NCBI RefSeq assembly: GCF_030265065.1
Contig: NC_080410.1
Location: 20,070,898-20,134,897, forward strand
From: Corythoichthys intestinalis
Lineage: Eukaryota; Chordata; Actinopteri; Syngnathiformes; Syngnathidae
DNA: 64,000 nucleotides
Reading direction: 5' to 3'
The notes under the pieces were generated by a model. It had not been told where the DNA came from. It ran no database searches and worked only from the letters and a program-made list of their open reading frames with translations. This document shows positions 21,501-36,600 of the stretch, piece after piece (position 1 is the first letter of the stretch; every line of letters begins with the position of its first letter). The position numbers were made by a program, and so were the translations under genes.

Positions 21501-24500
21501 TATGTGAAAACCTGGTGAAGAACTACAGAAAGTGACCGACCTCTGTAATTGCAAACAAATTATTCTGCACTAAATATTAGCAGTGATTTTCTCATGGGTA
21601 CAAATACTTACGGACCCCAGTAAATTACAAATACATTATTTAAAAAAAAAATTTAAAAAATCATACAATATGATTTCTGGATTTTTTAGATCGTCTCTAT
21701 GAGTGGAAATGCATCTATGATTAAAATTTCAGACCTCCACCTATTTTCTTAGTGGGTGATGTGAAAATCACAAGGGGCGCAAATACATCTGCTCCTCATT
21801 GTGTACATTTTCTTTCTTTTTTTTTTTTTTAAATTTATTTTTTTCATTCTTTTGATTAAAAAAATATATATACTGACCGTTTTTCCACCACTGTGATTTT
21901 CGGACTATTAGGCGCACCTGACTATAAGCCACTGCCCGCCAAATTTGACACGAAAACGACATTTGTTCATAGATAAGCCACACCGGACTGTAAGACGCAG
22001 CTGTCCTCGCTGTATTATGAGATATTTACAACAAAAGATATTAGCCCGTAAGACTTTATTTGACAGCGGGGTCATAAGACCGTCATAATTATGGTACGAC
22101 ACTGTCATGAGCATTAATCAATGCTTATGACAGATGTCATTTATCTCACTTTTGAATGGATGTAAAAAGTCCGAGCTGGACATAGATGGAGTTAGTGGCA
22201 AAACACTTAGTGACATCTGTCATAAGGATTCATTATTACCATGACATTGACAGTGTCCATCCATGATAGTGTCATGTCATTTTTATGGGGTCTTATGACG
22301 TCGCTGTCAAATAAAGTGTTACCTATTAACCCAAACAAATCAACAAATAAGCAGCAGGCTTCAAAATGAGGGAAAAAAGTAGTGGCTTATAGTCCGAAAA
22401 TTACGTTGTTTTTTTTTTTTTTTTTTTTAAATTTTAAATAATTATAATTAAAATAGATATATATTATTAAGACATTTATTTTTTGGACAATTTTAGAGTC
22501 AACAATGTCTTGTCTTATCGACTAATAAATAGAATGGCTCATCGATTAGTGGATTAACTCATTGGCTGCCAGACCTCCTCCTTCAAATGGATTGGTCATC
22601 TAGGGACAAACTCATTTAAATTCACAGAAGGATTAAGAGAGCCACATGATCGGACATTTATTACTTTCATTGGCACTCAAAGAGTTAATCATGGCAACCC
22701 TAGTTGGCATAGATAATGGCCCTCCGAAGTAAACAAAAATTGCAACGTTCTACGAGTTTGATCCCCTACTTAAAAGGATTTATCTTAGTCCATTTCTTAA
22801 AATCTAGCATTTCAACATGGATGTGTAGACTTTTTATATCTGCTCGATGTTCAGGCCGCACTTACTCTGAGTCAAGGTTGAGAAAGATGCATTGCTACTG
22901 GCAGCAGAGCTACTGGGCGCTGTACTGGTGCCCAAAGGGGGCAGATTGAGCAATGGGGGGAACTGGAAGGGAAGCGACACCGGAACGAGGCCGCCCAGCA
23001 TTCCGAAACCTAGAGGAAGAGACGGACCAGAGGCGAGCAGGCCACTACTCCCCGCTGACGACACCTGAACAGAGGAAAGAACAAATCTTTATTTGAGGAA
23101 ATATATTCATGAGTAACTCAGATCACACTGATCTACATTTACGTCTTTAGGCGGAGTCAAGGACATTTAAGCTGTATTCCAAATCCCAACTATACTTTGC
23201 ATTTTGATACTTGCAACCAAAACTGTGACAGTTTCGACTCTTAATTAATAATTTTTACCGCATTGCATAAAGAGGGTTTCTACAGGTATCAGAAAATCTC
23301 ATTTAATGCTTTTCTATGCCACTTTAAACTAATTTAAAGCCCATGCCCAACTGCAGATCTTTTCACACACACAAATTGTAAGTAGAGTTGTCCGATAATG
23401 ACTTTTTAACAGATATTGTCCAACTCCAAAAATCTGATACATATGTCAAACCGATACCGATATATGCGGGTGTGGACTTAACATACTAGCAAATTGTATT
23501 GTGATGCCCCACTGAATTCCTTTGATAATGATAAATGTAACAACTTCAAGGTTTTCAAATAACAGGGTTTCTACAGATATCTGCAAATCTCACTTAATGC
23601 TTTTTTTAATGCCACTTTAAACTAATTTAATGCCCGTACCCAACTACAGTTTCACACACCCACATACACAAATTGAAAGCGTTTAAGTTTTCAGTTTTGG
23701 TTGATTTTAGCGACACAGGTGGACATAAGCGGTAGTGTTTTGCTTTAAGGAAGACAGCTCCCCATGTGGGCAAGCCCACAGCGTCGTAAAATCCTGATCT
23801 CCCGTCGCTTGCAGATGGATTAAACGACATTTCCAGCGACTGTGTGAGGGATGAATATTACTGAGCTATTGAATCCAGTTGTCGCTAAACAATAGCATAT
23901 GATGATGTTGACAATAAGAAATGTTTGCTTTTGTTCTGTATTCCTCCACTGGTCCTCCTCTTTTTTTGTCTCCTTGGACAAAGCCGTCTCTTTTGTCGCT
24001 CTGCCATTTTTGGAGAATTTGCGCAAAAGCGTTCGCATCGACTTCAGTTTTTATAACGAGTAGGGAAAGGGGGAAGTGACGTATGCTGTAAAGCAGTCAG
24101 AACATGTGTAGTTATTTGTGTCCTCAAATGCCAATGAAAGCGATACAGACCCCCATCATGATATAAAAGAGGTGTCATTCAACTAGTTGTTAGTCGACAT
24201 ATCACAAATGTCATGAATAGGTTTTATAAAGGCTGAAAAGTGTTGCTTTAAACAGTGAATATTTTAATCGTTAAAAATACAAATGCAACTTAAACGCAAC
24301 AAATAGCTTGATGCAACTTCTGTTCCAGTGAGAAGGCCATGTATACATAGAGGAGAGCTAGGAGAGGAACACTAGCAGCCGATGGGTATTACCTTCATCC
24401 CCTAAAATTAGCAACCAGAGTAACTAGAGGTACATACAGTGCATCACAAAAGTGAGTACGCCCCTTGCATTTCTACAGATATTTAAGTATATCTTTTCAT

Positions 24501-27500
24501 GGGACAACACTGACAAAATGATACTTTGACACAATGAAAAGTAGTCTGTGTGCAGCTTATATAATAGAGTAAATCAACTTTCCCCTCAAAATAACTCAAA
24601 ATATAGCCATTAATATCAAAACCCCTGGCAACAAAAGTGAGTACACCACTTAGAAACTACGTACATCCTTAGATGTCCAAATTGAGTAGTGCTTGTCATT
24701 TTCCCTCCAACATGTCATGTGACTCATTTAGGGCTGCAGCTATTGAATATTTTAGTAATCGAGTAATCGACTGAAAATTACATCGATGAATCAACAAGAT
24801 GGCATTACCATTATTAACCATTCTATTAACATTCTGTTAAAGTGATCCATGGATAGAAAGACTTGTAGTTCTTAAAAGATAAATAAAAATAATAAATAAA
24901 ATATATAAATAAAATATATAAATATTTATAAAAAATTATAGAAAATAAATAAAAGATAATAACTAGTACAAGTTATAGAAATTTTATATTAAACCCCCTC
25001 TTCATGTTTTCGTTTTAATAAAATTTGTAAAATTTTCAATCAAAAATAAACTAGTAGCCCGCCATTGTTGATGTCAATAATTACTTACACAATGCTCATG
25101 GGTGCTGAAGCCTATAAAATCAGTCGCACCCAAGCGCCAGCAGAGGGCGGCAAAACTCCGAAAAACACAACAAGTACCCCTTTCACTTTGCTGTCCTTTT
25201 AATATGTTTGAGCGGGGCATTTGTGTGTTAATTGCGTCAAGTATTTTAACGGTATTAATTAAAATAATTAATTAGCGCTCGTTAACGTATTAATTTTGAC
25301 AGCCCTAAAATATACACAAGAAAAAAAGACATTTCATCTAATCTTGAACCATTTCTAGTCAATTAATGTCTATTTTCGATGTATATTGTTGAAAACAGCC
25401 AACAATTGCATCTCAGATGTAACTAGAATAAAAAAAGACCAATTCACTCCTGTCACTCAAAAAACCTTTTAGATCTTATAAAATATATGTATGTATATAC
25501 ACCTAAAAATGCCGTTAGCTTGATAACACACATCACTTAAAAGTTAGGATTTTTTCCCACGTGTTTCAATTGAATTTCTATTTGTGTCAAGCCATTTTTA
25601 AGTTTTAGTTAAGTTTTAAGTTAGTCTAAACTAAGTCCTGATAGGATTTTGAGTTTTTGCAGTGTTCAAAATAAATGTATGATACAGGCTGTATTGGAGC
25701 ACATTAGGGACCCGTGCTACTTGGTGTTTTATCCAGCAATGACTACTGAGCTAAAATTGATAGTTAGCATTATTAAGTTCTTATTTTACACCCTCATCAC
25801 TCCACAACGCTAAGTTATGTTAAAGCCTGTATGTAAGACACGTTAGCCACGCATCGACAGTGGTCATAATTAATAGAAACCTAGCCCTCCGCAGGGCTAA
25901 CGTTAAGTGAGCTAGCAGTGAATCTTATTTATTAGCGCTCCTTATTAGCGCTTTAGTGCTTTAAGATGGCGGCTGTTTACTAACGCTGCCCAGACGCGGC
26001 CGAGTCTGTCATGGCGCATCTAGTTCAACATACATGTGATCTCTATGAGACGCAGCAGACGCTACCTGCTACGTTCGTGCGGGCTAGTATTTAACAACGT
26101 CGGCGTCGTTTGTAGCGGCTTTCGGCTGCAGTGAGTTTTTTTTTTCCTTCTTCCTCTCCGCACGTGACATCAGCGCGTTGTCCCGCATTAAAAGTAGTCC
26201 GAGCAAAACGTGATGCTTAGAGCTGTCAAAATAAACGATTACTCGAGGTGAATAAAATTACTCGGATCAGTTTTTAAACTCGAGTTACTCGAGTTGCTCG
26301 AGTATTCGTTTCAGCTTTAGACTTGTTACAGGAGTGCTGTCAGCATTGTTGAAGAGATTGAAGAGGTGGGGGGTCAGCCTGTTCGTGCTCAGACCATACC
26401 CCGCACTCTACATCAAATTGGTGTGCATGGCTGTCACCCCAAGAGGAAGCCTCTTCTGAAGACGGTACACAAGAAAGCCCGCCCGTCTCATCAGACCATT
26501 GGACATGGTTGCAGTAATCCATCTGCTTTGTTGACATGTCTTCAGCAAACTGTTTGCGGGCTTTCTTGTTGGGCTTTAGTTTAATGCTTTTTAATGCCTG
26601 AATTTTGACAAAATCCATTTAATGACTTTCAATGCTTTTTAATGACATGCATAAACCTTGATAAAAGATCACGTTTGCGCGTGAGCGGCCCCGGGCTGAG
26701 GAGACCTAACACTGCATTAGACTTCTTCAGGAATACAGATAACTTGTATCGAGTCAACATTCCTAGTCATGATTGGCTTAGGGGAAGACACAAAAATTTC
26801 CATGTGACAACTTTGAGCACCAACCTGTGGCAGCTGAGAAGAGGCCGGTGACAATGGGACCGATGACAACGGGACCGACGTCACCGGTTTGGCTCCCTGA
26901 GACGTCAAACCCCCTGGCCTCTGGCGCTGGCCCGGGTTGGCGGAGGGTGTCGATGGAGGGGTGCCAGTTCCTGAATGCTTGGTGATGGATGAAGTGTTTA
27001 TAAGGCTACTGTTGGCTGTGTTGCTGCTGTTGCTGATGATGATTGGACTCTTCTGGCTGCCTGGGGCAGCGTAAGCACCTTGACTGACCTTGGCTGCCGC
27101 TGCCTGGGCACCTGAAAACGGTGGGCGGAACCCTGCAGGGCTTTTAGAGGCATACTGCTGTAAGGAGGATGTCGCCTGAGATCTGGGGATTTGGGGCGTG
27201 GTGAGCAAACTCGAGGTGGTGACGACTGAGTTGAGGGTGCGAGATGGGGTGGGGGTGACCTGGGCCGTGACAGACGAGCTGAGAGTTCGGGACGGGGCGG
27301 TGACGGCCGAGCTGAGGGAGCGGGACGGGGCGGTGACGGCCGAGCTGAGGGGGCGGGACGGGGCGGTGATGGCCGAGCTGAGGGGGCGGGACGGGGTGCT
27401 GACGGCCGAGCTGGCGGGGCGGGATGGGGCGCTGACGGCCGAGCTAAGGTTGCGAGACGCGGTGGAGGTCGAGCTTAGAGTGCGAGATGGGGTGGTGGAG

Positions 27501-30500
27501 GCTGAGCTGAGAGTGCGACACGGGGTGGTGGCCGAACTGAGGGTGCGAGGCGGGGTGGTGGCCGAGCTAAGGGTGCGAGGCGGGGTGACGGTGGCCGAGC
27601 TGAGGGTGCGAGACGGGGTGACGGTGGCCGAGCTGAGGGTGCGAGGTGTGAGTTTAACAATTGGCGTGACGCCACTGTGACTTGATTTCGTGATAGTAGC
27701 GTGCATGGGGGTGATGAAGCCTGACTGTTGTGTAGTTGAAACACCCAGATGAGACTGGGCGGAAGGTGAGGCTTTGTTCTGCGGGTTGTGGGGCAAGTGC
27801 GTCGACAGGAAGGTTTTAGGGCTCATGTGCACGGATGATGGGTGAACCGTTGGTCGAGATGGAGGCGACGTAATGATGATGGGGTCGCTACTGTTGACTC
27901 CTTTATTATTGCTGCATTTGATGATGCTTGAAGGGGGGGTGGAGACCCCCACCTTGGACCCCGGAGGGGCGAGAGGTGACGTGGTGGGTGGAGGGCGGGG
28001 TTTAGCTGGTGGAGCAGATGCTGGGGAGTTTACTTTAGGCACAGCGACACCTACGGGTCTCTGAGTGTTCAGCACAGAGTGTCTGTGCACTTGTCCTGGG
28101 CCTTTTACAACCCCCATTGCATCCACCCTGACTGACGACACAGGTGAGAAGGTGACCGAGGACGGGCGAGAAAGAGGGGTGGAGGGAGATGAGGAGGTAA
28201 ACGTGTAGCGGGAGTTGCTGGAAGTGGGTGTGCTGACCAAGTTCTTTTTCTGCTGCTGCTGGATGAGAGGAGAGACATGAGGAGTGGAGGGGGGATTGGT
28301 GACACTCTTGGGTATATCTGGGGATGGAGGGTTTTCCCCTTGTGCCAGGCCTTTGGCGGCGTTGCCAAGGATCATAAGCGCCTGGGAGATGGAGTCCAGG
28401 GAGGGAACTGCCAGATCGTCATCTAGGGAATCCAGGCATATGGGTTCTGACGGCGACTGAGATGGTCGCTTAGCAACCTGCCCGACGGGGGATGGAGTGA
28501 CACCTGCCGAGGGTGTGGAACGTTGAACCCACGCTGCCTCCTGACAAACAAATAACCAAGTTAACAGCAATATTAACCCAGTAAACCAACACTAAATATA
28601 CTACTGTCGGAACCAGATGAATAGACTTTCAGCAGTCTCAACAACAAATTGATAATAAATTTCAACTTTGAACATCTCAGCATCTGGTGATTTTTAAGAT
28701 TGGAAAATTGTAGGATTGTGACACTTTTTAAAAATGTACTCTTTCAGTGCCATTGATGATGGTAGATGTCCAATCCCGCGGTGTCCAATGATCCTTCTGC
28801 TGTAAACTGAAATTTGTGTTTTGCTAATAGACATCACATCAATTTGAACTGGAAGTTCTATTCTAGTGCTGACCACCTTCCCAGTTCAAATAAATTTGAT
28901 GTCTAGTAAGGTCAATTGCAGCCAATCTGTTAACCATGAAAAATTCAAAAATATCCTCCATTAACTATCAAGAGTAGTGCAAAATCAACAACAACATATT
29001 TCTGGTGACCCTGTTGGAAGTGCAAAAACAAAAATTGCCCAGCCCCACATCATGCATATACAGTGATACCTCTATATACGAATTTAATTCGTTCCAGGAC
29101 CTGGTTTGTATGTCGAAATGGTCGTATGTCGAGTGGGAGTTTCCCATAACAATACATTATAATTAATCGATTAATTTGTTCCACAGGCCAAAAACCTATT
29201 CCAAATCCTTAATACTGCAGGTACAATTACAAATAGCAATCTAACATAGCAAAACGAATATATTATAACTGCAAATCACAAAAATAATAATAATGGAACT
29301 AATTGGGTTGTAATGTGGTGGTTGTGTTTTGCATGCTCCTCCTGAACGCACCGTGAATTATGAGAGAGTGAGAGGTGCGGCAGAGTTTTTACTTTCTCTT
29401 TCCATGATTTGTTCTTGGCGCGGGCTACGAAAAACGGTATCTGTGTTATGTTGCACAAACTGTGAAATAAATGATTAAAGCTGGTAACTTTCTTCCCGAT
29501 GTTACAATAATAATAATATTGAGAGTCCTCCTCGAGATCGTAGACATATTTTGGCCGGATTGTCGAGCCTGTACACAGATGTGCACACTACGCTCATATT
29601 TTTCTATCATTTCCTTCTTAATTTCAATGGTAAGCGTCACCTTTTTCCTTTTTTCACCGCCTGCACTTACCTTCTCGAGACCCATTTTGATTTCTCTCAC
29701 AAAGAAAATCCGCCGTGCGTCCGTCTTGCGGGAAAACAATCAAACTAAGATGCTGTCATAAATCGCCGTATTACGAGCATTTAGTCAAATTTTACGTCAG
29801 ATGTCGAAAGGATTGTATGTTAATGCAATCATATGACGAGGTACCACTGTATGGTTACAAAACATTAACATCATTTTCAGAGTGTTCAATTAATATCACA
29901 ATGTCACCTTTGGCTTGGCTTTGGGTGTTGTGATGATCTTTTTCTTTGCTCTGGAAAAAAATACAAATCATATCAGGATGAAGCTAAGTTCTTCGCTAAA
30001 TGGTCTCTAATTGTCACTTTACTCACGTGTAGCCAGTAAGGTGACCGTGAGCCATAATGCTTTCTTTAAACAGCATCCTAGTAAATAAAAAGAAATAACA
30101 TTAATTGACCACTGAACATCCAAGAGAGAGTTGTTGAGGCTTGGGGGTTAAAAAATTTTTTTTAAAAAAACACACCTGCCCTGCATCCAACCTTTCGGCC
30201 AAAGGGGTTTAACCTCTGTCTCCATAAAGGCTTTGAGGTAATCTTCGGGAGATGTGCTTTTACCCTCGAGCTCGTAGCAGCTCAGCTTCACCCGCACCAA
30301 GCTGCACAGCAGCGACCTGATAAAGAAATGACAACAGGAAAAGAAATGCTCTCTATTCAGTTAAAGCAAAACATTACTTCAAGAAATAACTTCCTCAATG
30401 ATAATTCAACTGGTGTGGCTTCATTCACAGATTCTCAAAAGATAATGCTTTACAATGCGTCCCATTTTTCCAATGTTATTAACTCTTAGGCTGCCATTGA

Positions 30501-30638
30501 CGGCGCCTGACGTCTAAACAACTTTGATAGTAGGCGTGTGACAAAATATCAAATACGGTGATATATCGTGATACTTTGTATCCCAAAAGTTATCGATATG
30601 CTCCTGCCAAGAATCGAGATATCGTTTTAAAAGGTGTC

Positions 30639-30674
<36 letters not shown>

Positions 30675-33600
30675 AACCAACAAGTTGCTACCAAAATCTT
30701 CCACCATGATGGTGTCTCAGGTAATAAGGCTGCCATTGACGGTCCTCGACGCCCAATCCATTTAGACTGAGAACGTTCGTTCATTCGAAACCAGAGTATT
30801 TGCAGTCATTCTGTCCGATTTTCGGGGCATTTACAGGTCACTTGCTGTTCATTTACAGGTCATTTCCTGTTGAGTTTGAGTCATTGCCTAATCATTTGGG
30901 TTATTCCCAGGTCACTTCCTGTTCTGTAACTCTAAATAAACAGGAAGTGACCGATAAAATACCCCAAAATCAACATGAAGTAACTGAAAATCAACAGGTA
31001 AATGACCTTAAATGGCCCAAAATTATCTCATTACCTGACATTGGCTGCCAATGACGGCCATAGACGTTCAATCCGTTTGAAGTGGGAGGGATGGCAGCGA
31101 ATGAACATGTTCATTCGCTGGCACCCTCCCAGTTCAAATGGACTGGACGTCTACTAGTGATAAACTCATTCCAATTCGCAGCAGAACCTTGTTTTTCTGT
31201 TTATCAGGGTCCCCCCAGGATTGATACATCTAAATTCAAGACTTTTCAGACCTTTTTTAATGCCATTTCAACTGAAAATTAATACTTTTCTCGCACCCAT
31301 TATTTAGATAATATTGATTCATATGAAAAAAATAAAGCACTGAACATCAAATTTAACCTCAATTACTAAGTGTGTTTGACAAAAGAATGCACATTTATTG
31401 AAGATATAATTAAAACACATTTAAATATAAGATCTTTCAGAAATTTTTTCCCAGGATGAAATTGATTTTCAGGCATGAAAATGGGTCAGGGGTTAAAAAG
31501 GTGAGTAGGGTGTGGAGGAAATATGTTCCGGCGTTCTGCCAAAATTTCCTCCGTCAGCAAAACGTCATACATGAGGCGAATTTGAAAATTAAGTTTTTCA
31601 TATAAGGCTTATTATTCGAGTTAGCGGGGGTTTGATTAGTTGAAGGAGTTGATTTCAACCACCATTGACTCGAGCTAGATTAGCCACTCCAGAGCCCTGA
31701 AACTAACAAATAACATGCAAACTGCACAGAATTTGTTCAAATCAACTCCAACAACTAATTAAACCCCGGCTAACTCAAAGATTAAGCCTAATGTAAAAAA
31801 TTCTGAACTTCCCCTTTAAAATAAAGACCATTGAATATGGCCATTAAAATCTTGTCTATAAAAGTTTTAGAGCAATAAAACAAACATCAAAAATGAATGA
31901 AATGAACATGAATCGTTGAAAGTATTTCATAATGGGTCCAAATTATTTTTCGAACAGATCATGTGACTATAGCACCTTAAAGACAGCCGTTTGCTTTGCT
32001 TAGCCAAAACTACAGCTGAGGAGGCAAGATGGATATTTAGAATTTCTTTAAACCTAAGCTTTCAAAACCTTTAACAACAACTGAGCTTGAACCGAGGACT
32101 GAGCACGAGCAGTATCCAAAAGTCCTGGCTGTCTTGTTACCTGTTGTGCTGTAATTCCAAGTGGTGCTTGAATTGGATGCTTTTAGTGGTCGACAGTCTT
32201 TTTGAGCCAGCGCAAAGTTCGCAAAGTACAGAGATATTTTTGTCACAAAAATGTGAAGTAATGGCTGTGTTTCCAGTGAGCAAATGAAGCCGTTTGTAGT
32301 ATATCTCCTGCCTTTTTCATTGCATCCTGGCGAGGTAGCAAGGCTATATTGTTTTGGCCGCAAACTCCCAGCGTTCATGGCTCACGCATCATGGTAGTAC
32401 ACGTGACCCATTTTTTTCCCATCCCCGATAAGAAAATGTGACATGTGATGTCACTCCCATGACTACAGTATTCTTCTTTCTACATACATAATGGGGCAAT
32501 AACAAAATAGTAACGCACAGGCATCAAGGAAAGTTACTTTAATTAGATTACTGATTAAGAAAAATGAACGTTTTACATTGCTCTTTACTGAAAGTAATCA
32601 GATTACAGTTACGCATTACTCACATTACGCGCTACTGACAACACTGCTTTTATATTACCGTTAAATACACAAGTTTGATGCTAACTTAACGGGAGCTATT
32701 TTTTTCACCGGAGATTTGGCTAGCTGTCATACCGCAAAATATGAAAACGATTGAACCCATTACTCACCAAATTCAATATGCTGGCAAATGCATTCATCTA
32801 AAAAAAAAAAAATTGGGAGTGAGACCTCTCCTCGTCCAGCTAACGTGAATTTGTGCTTAGGACAAGATCATCTGTCGCAATTAGCGATCTTTGACACTTT
32901 TTTCCCCCCTGCATTCAAACTTGTTTCTCTCTCAGCGGCTGTGATTAACCTCAATGAAGTTGCTCTCCAAGCTAAGCCTTGCCTATCATTCGTCTTTGTA
33001 AGTTTTTAGTAACTTTGTGTATTGAATTTGAAAGGAAAATGTGTGTTTTGTTTTTGGCGAACTTTTTCATGAAGCTAAACTGTTGAAGCTACTCACACGT
33101 TGAAAATACGATTGTACAACGTTTTAAATGTATTTATTCTGTATATTTCAGTTACCACGATTTGAGAGCTCAATAAATTGAAGAAAAGTACGCCTTGTGT
33201 TTGGAGTGTTTGTTTTTGGGTTTGTTGGAATAGCGTCACTAAGAGTGTGACAATATCTCGATACAGCGATATATCGTGATATTTTGCAACCCGATCAGTT
33301 ATCGATATGCTCCCGCCAAGTATCAATACTTTTATTTAAAATATTGGCCATACAATGGAGTATGGATGCTGTAAACTGCTCAATGTTTGTTGAGCAATTC
33401 CTTGGCGGTCCACTACGGGCGCTCGGGAGTGGCGGTGAGGGTAAAGTGCGCACAAGTCGTCTAGAGAAGAAGAAGAGAGGACGCTCCAAGTGGGTTGAAA
33501 AAATAAAAAAGTTCCGTGAGAACGGTGGAGGAAAACATGAGAAAAATATTGCTACAAATCACACATGGGGACACACTTTAGATTTTACACCAACAAGAAA

Positions 33601-36600
33601 GGAAGTAAGGTGAACAAGGACTTTGCTGTATTCAAGAATTATCTAAGAAAAATAAGTTTCACTGGCAGCTGGTGACGTAGTGGACACCGGAGTTTGTGAG
33701 CTTCGCTTTCATCACTTGAGGTAAGAAAGTTTTGCAATGTAATTGACTTTTTAATTTACATGTATTATTTTGATGACATTTGGTGTTGAATGATATAAAA
33801 TAAACCAGGACCCTAAACTGAATGAAAATGAATATCGAACAAGCCAACATGAATTTACCGATTTATTTGATATTATTTGAGAACCACTTTCCATCTAGTT
33901 TACTACACAAACTGTTATTACTCTCATTTTGATACAATAAGCTATAAAAATGGTTTGAATCGGTTCCAAGATATATAAAGTGATGTGCATGATAATTAAT
34001 GTAGCCTACATATTAAAAATAGGTAATTATTGCATTTTTAATTTCTATACATTCAATTCATATCTTTTTTAATTCAATACTTCCAACACAAAAAAAATCA
34101 GGATTTCAACTCAAAAGCTATGAAGTAGCTAATATTTTTTGTTTTATTTTGTTGTTTTTAAGATGAGGAAGACTGTGACTGAGCAAGTCTGACATCTTAA
34201 ATGCTGAAGCAGATAGTGGAAGTGCTCAAACCAAGCAATAGAGCAGGGCGGTAAATCGAAAATTTACCGTTACCGAAATTCTTCACGATGACCGACGTAA
34301 TTTTGACCATGTCGGTAAATTCGGTAATTTAATAAAAGAAGAAAATATAGTCTTTTCATCCCGCTTTGACTCTGTGTTGTTCGGCTATGTTCATTCCCCT
34401 TTAAGAAAGCAGACAGTGTGCTTACGTTTGGAGTCACATGGTTTTCAGGAAGCCAATCAAACAGAAGCCCGGTAGGCTAACGCTAGCTGCTAACGCTAGC
34501 GGCTAACGCTACAAGTAAACGGGATGAAGTCGGGCTTAAGTTAGCTTCGCCAAACTTTCACCAGACATTAAGTAAACTCTTGACGGGTTCCAGATAGGGA
34601 TGGAAAAACGAAGGCTTTCTGAAACAATGAACCTCTTTTATGACAATTGCCCTAAATTGAATCACTGTTTGACACACTGCAAGAGCCCCATCTACTGGAT
34701 AAACAGTGCACGTTTCTTTTTAAAAGTAAAGTTGACAAATTGCCTCAGCATTACATCCTGTATCTTCAATAGAATTAAGTGGATGTCGTCTATTTTAACC
34801 AGGAGATCGTGTCGTCATTAAGTGTGATTTACACAATTAAAGTTGACCTCTTTAAGCCTGTGTCATTGCTTTTGTCTGTGAAGATGTGATCAAAGCAGTA
34901 TTTGTAATACACGACAGTGCTAGTCTTGTAAGTGGCTCATCCTAGATGACGGGGAGTAACTATGTATTGTTTATTTTTTGTAAAAATTACAGTACTGTAA
35001 GCACAGTGCTTGGGAACAGGAATATTATTTATTGAATACTGTAAGGATTTCCAAAATCATAAGATGTAAATAATTGAGCCGAATAAAAGAAAGGAAAGGT
35101 TTGTGAAACATTTTATTTTTTAATTAAGTATAATTTTTGGGGGGTGGGTGGATGTGTCGTATTTGTATCTATTCTAAATATCGAAACGTATGCCACTATC
35201 TAGTGTATAACAATGCGGAATGAATTTAATGAAATTCAAGTGATGATATTTTTCAAGTCATACAAGCTGTTATAAATGTTCACACAAGAATTCTTATTGT
35301 TTTCCAAGATTTTTTTTAATACTTAATGTTTAGACTGCATGTGCAATTGTTAAATTGAAAGCTGGTAAATGAATTTAACGAGAAACTGTTAATTTGTATT
35401 CCATGCATTCATTCAAATTTTCAAATTATATAACAGTTTGCTTGGGCGAATTTATCGTCATTTATCGTTATCGAGGTAAATCTGCTCAATTTATTGTGAT
35501 ATGTACTTAAGGCCATATCGCCCAGCCCTACCAAGCAACAAAGGTCATATATGAAGAAAAGACCCACCAATTCTATCATTGCCCCACTCCAAGCTCAACT
35601 GCTGACACCTACGGCACTTTTTTTTTTTTTTTTTTTTAAAGGTTGAAAACTTCAAAGAAATTAAGGGTGCCATTCATCATGATCTCTCCAAGCGGTATCA
35701 GTGGTTGTGGTTTGTTTCCTCTATATGTGCAGTAGCAGTGCAACGGTTCGCGGTTCAAAACCAAACCGAACGGTTCGCCCTGTTCGGTTCAATACGCCTT
35801 TATGAACCGCGCCTTTTTGGTTTTGCAGTTACAGTAATTTATTCCAAACGCTTGTGGAATGAATTGGTCAAACTCTGTGTGCCTGTGTGTGACTTGAAGC
35901 GCAGCTGTGGAGAAATTCCCGCACCACGAGTAAATGTCCAATCGCTGTCAAGCACTTGTGTAATAGGAGCCGAGTAACGCCCTCTCTCGCTTACGAGCGA
36001 GGTGAAAGTGAAACAAGACAGAAAACAAAAAAAGTTATGGCGAGCGGAGGAGTCGACAGACCGAATTTTGAGGAAGCACCGGCTTCTTTCAAATCTGCGG
36101 TGTGGCAACATTTCGGTTTCCCCGTGGACTACAATGCAGACGGAGAGAAAATATTGAAAAAAACATAAAACAATCTGCAAGCATTGCTCAGCGCTTGTTC
36201 CCTCTGCTAACGGCAAGACTTCTAACATGACTCAGCAGTCAGCACTTCAGCCGGCATCACCCACAGACATCGTTTTCTCAGAGCAGGACAACCCCGAAGA
36301 TGACACCAGTGAAAACACACGGGTCTATAGAAGAGGCGTTCCAAAAGCCTTACAATATCAGGTCAGAAAAACACAAGAAAATAACCCACGCAGTGGGGAT
36401 TTGCATTGCAAAAGACATGCAACCATATTCCGTGGTTGAAGATGCGGGCTTCGTTAATTTAATTGCAACGCTTGACCTGCGTTATATTGTTCCCTCGCGG
36501 ACATCCCCGACATTTAAGAAATGGCACGCAAAGGCATTGAAGATGATTTCACGAAAGCACATGGTTTCGCCCTGACCGCTGATAGTTGGACGTCCCGTGC

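Noticed and set aside
27198-27680. 160-residue plus-strand open frame rich in AELRVRDG units
   Set aside because: It is the antisense shadow of the tandem repeat in ubn2 exon 14. The minus frame joins in phase with its neighbours and matches ubinuclein order.
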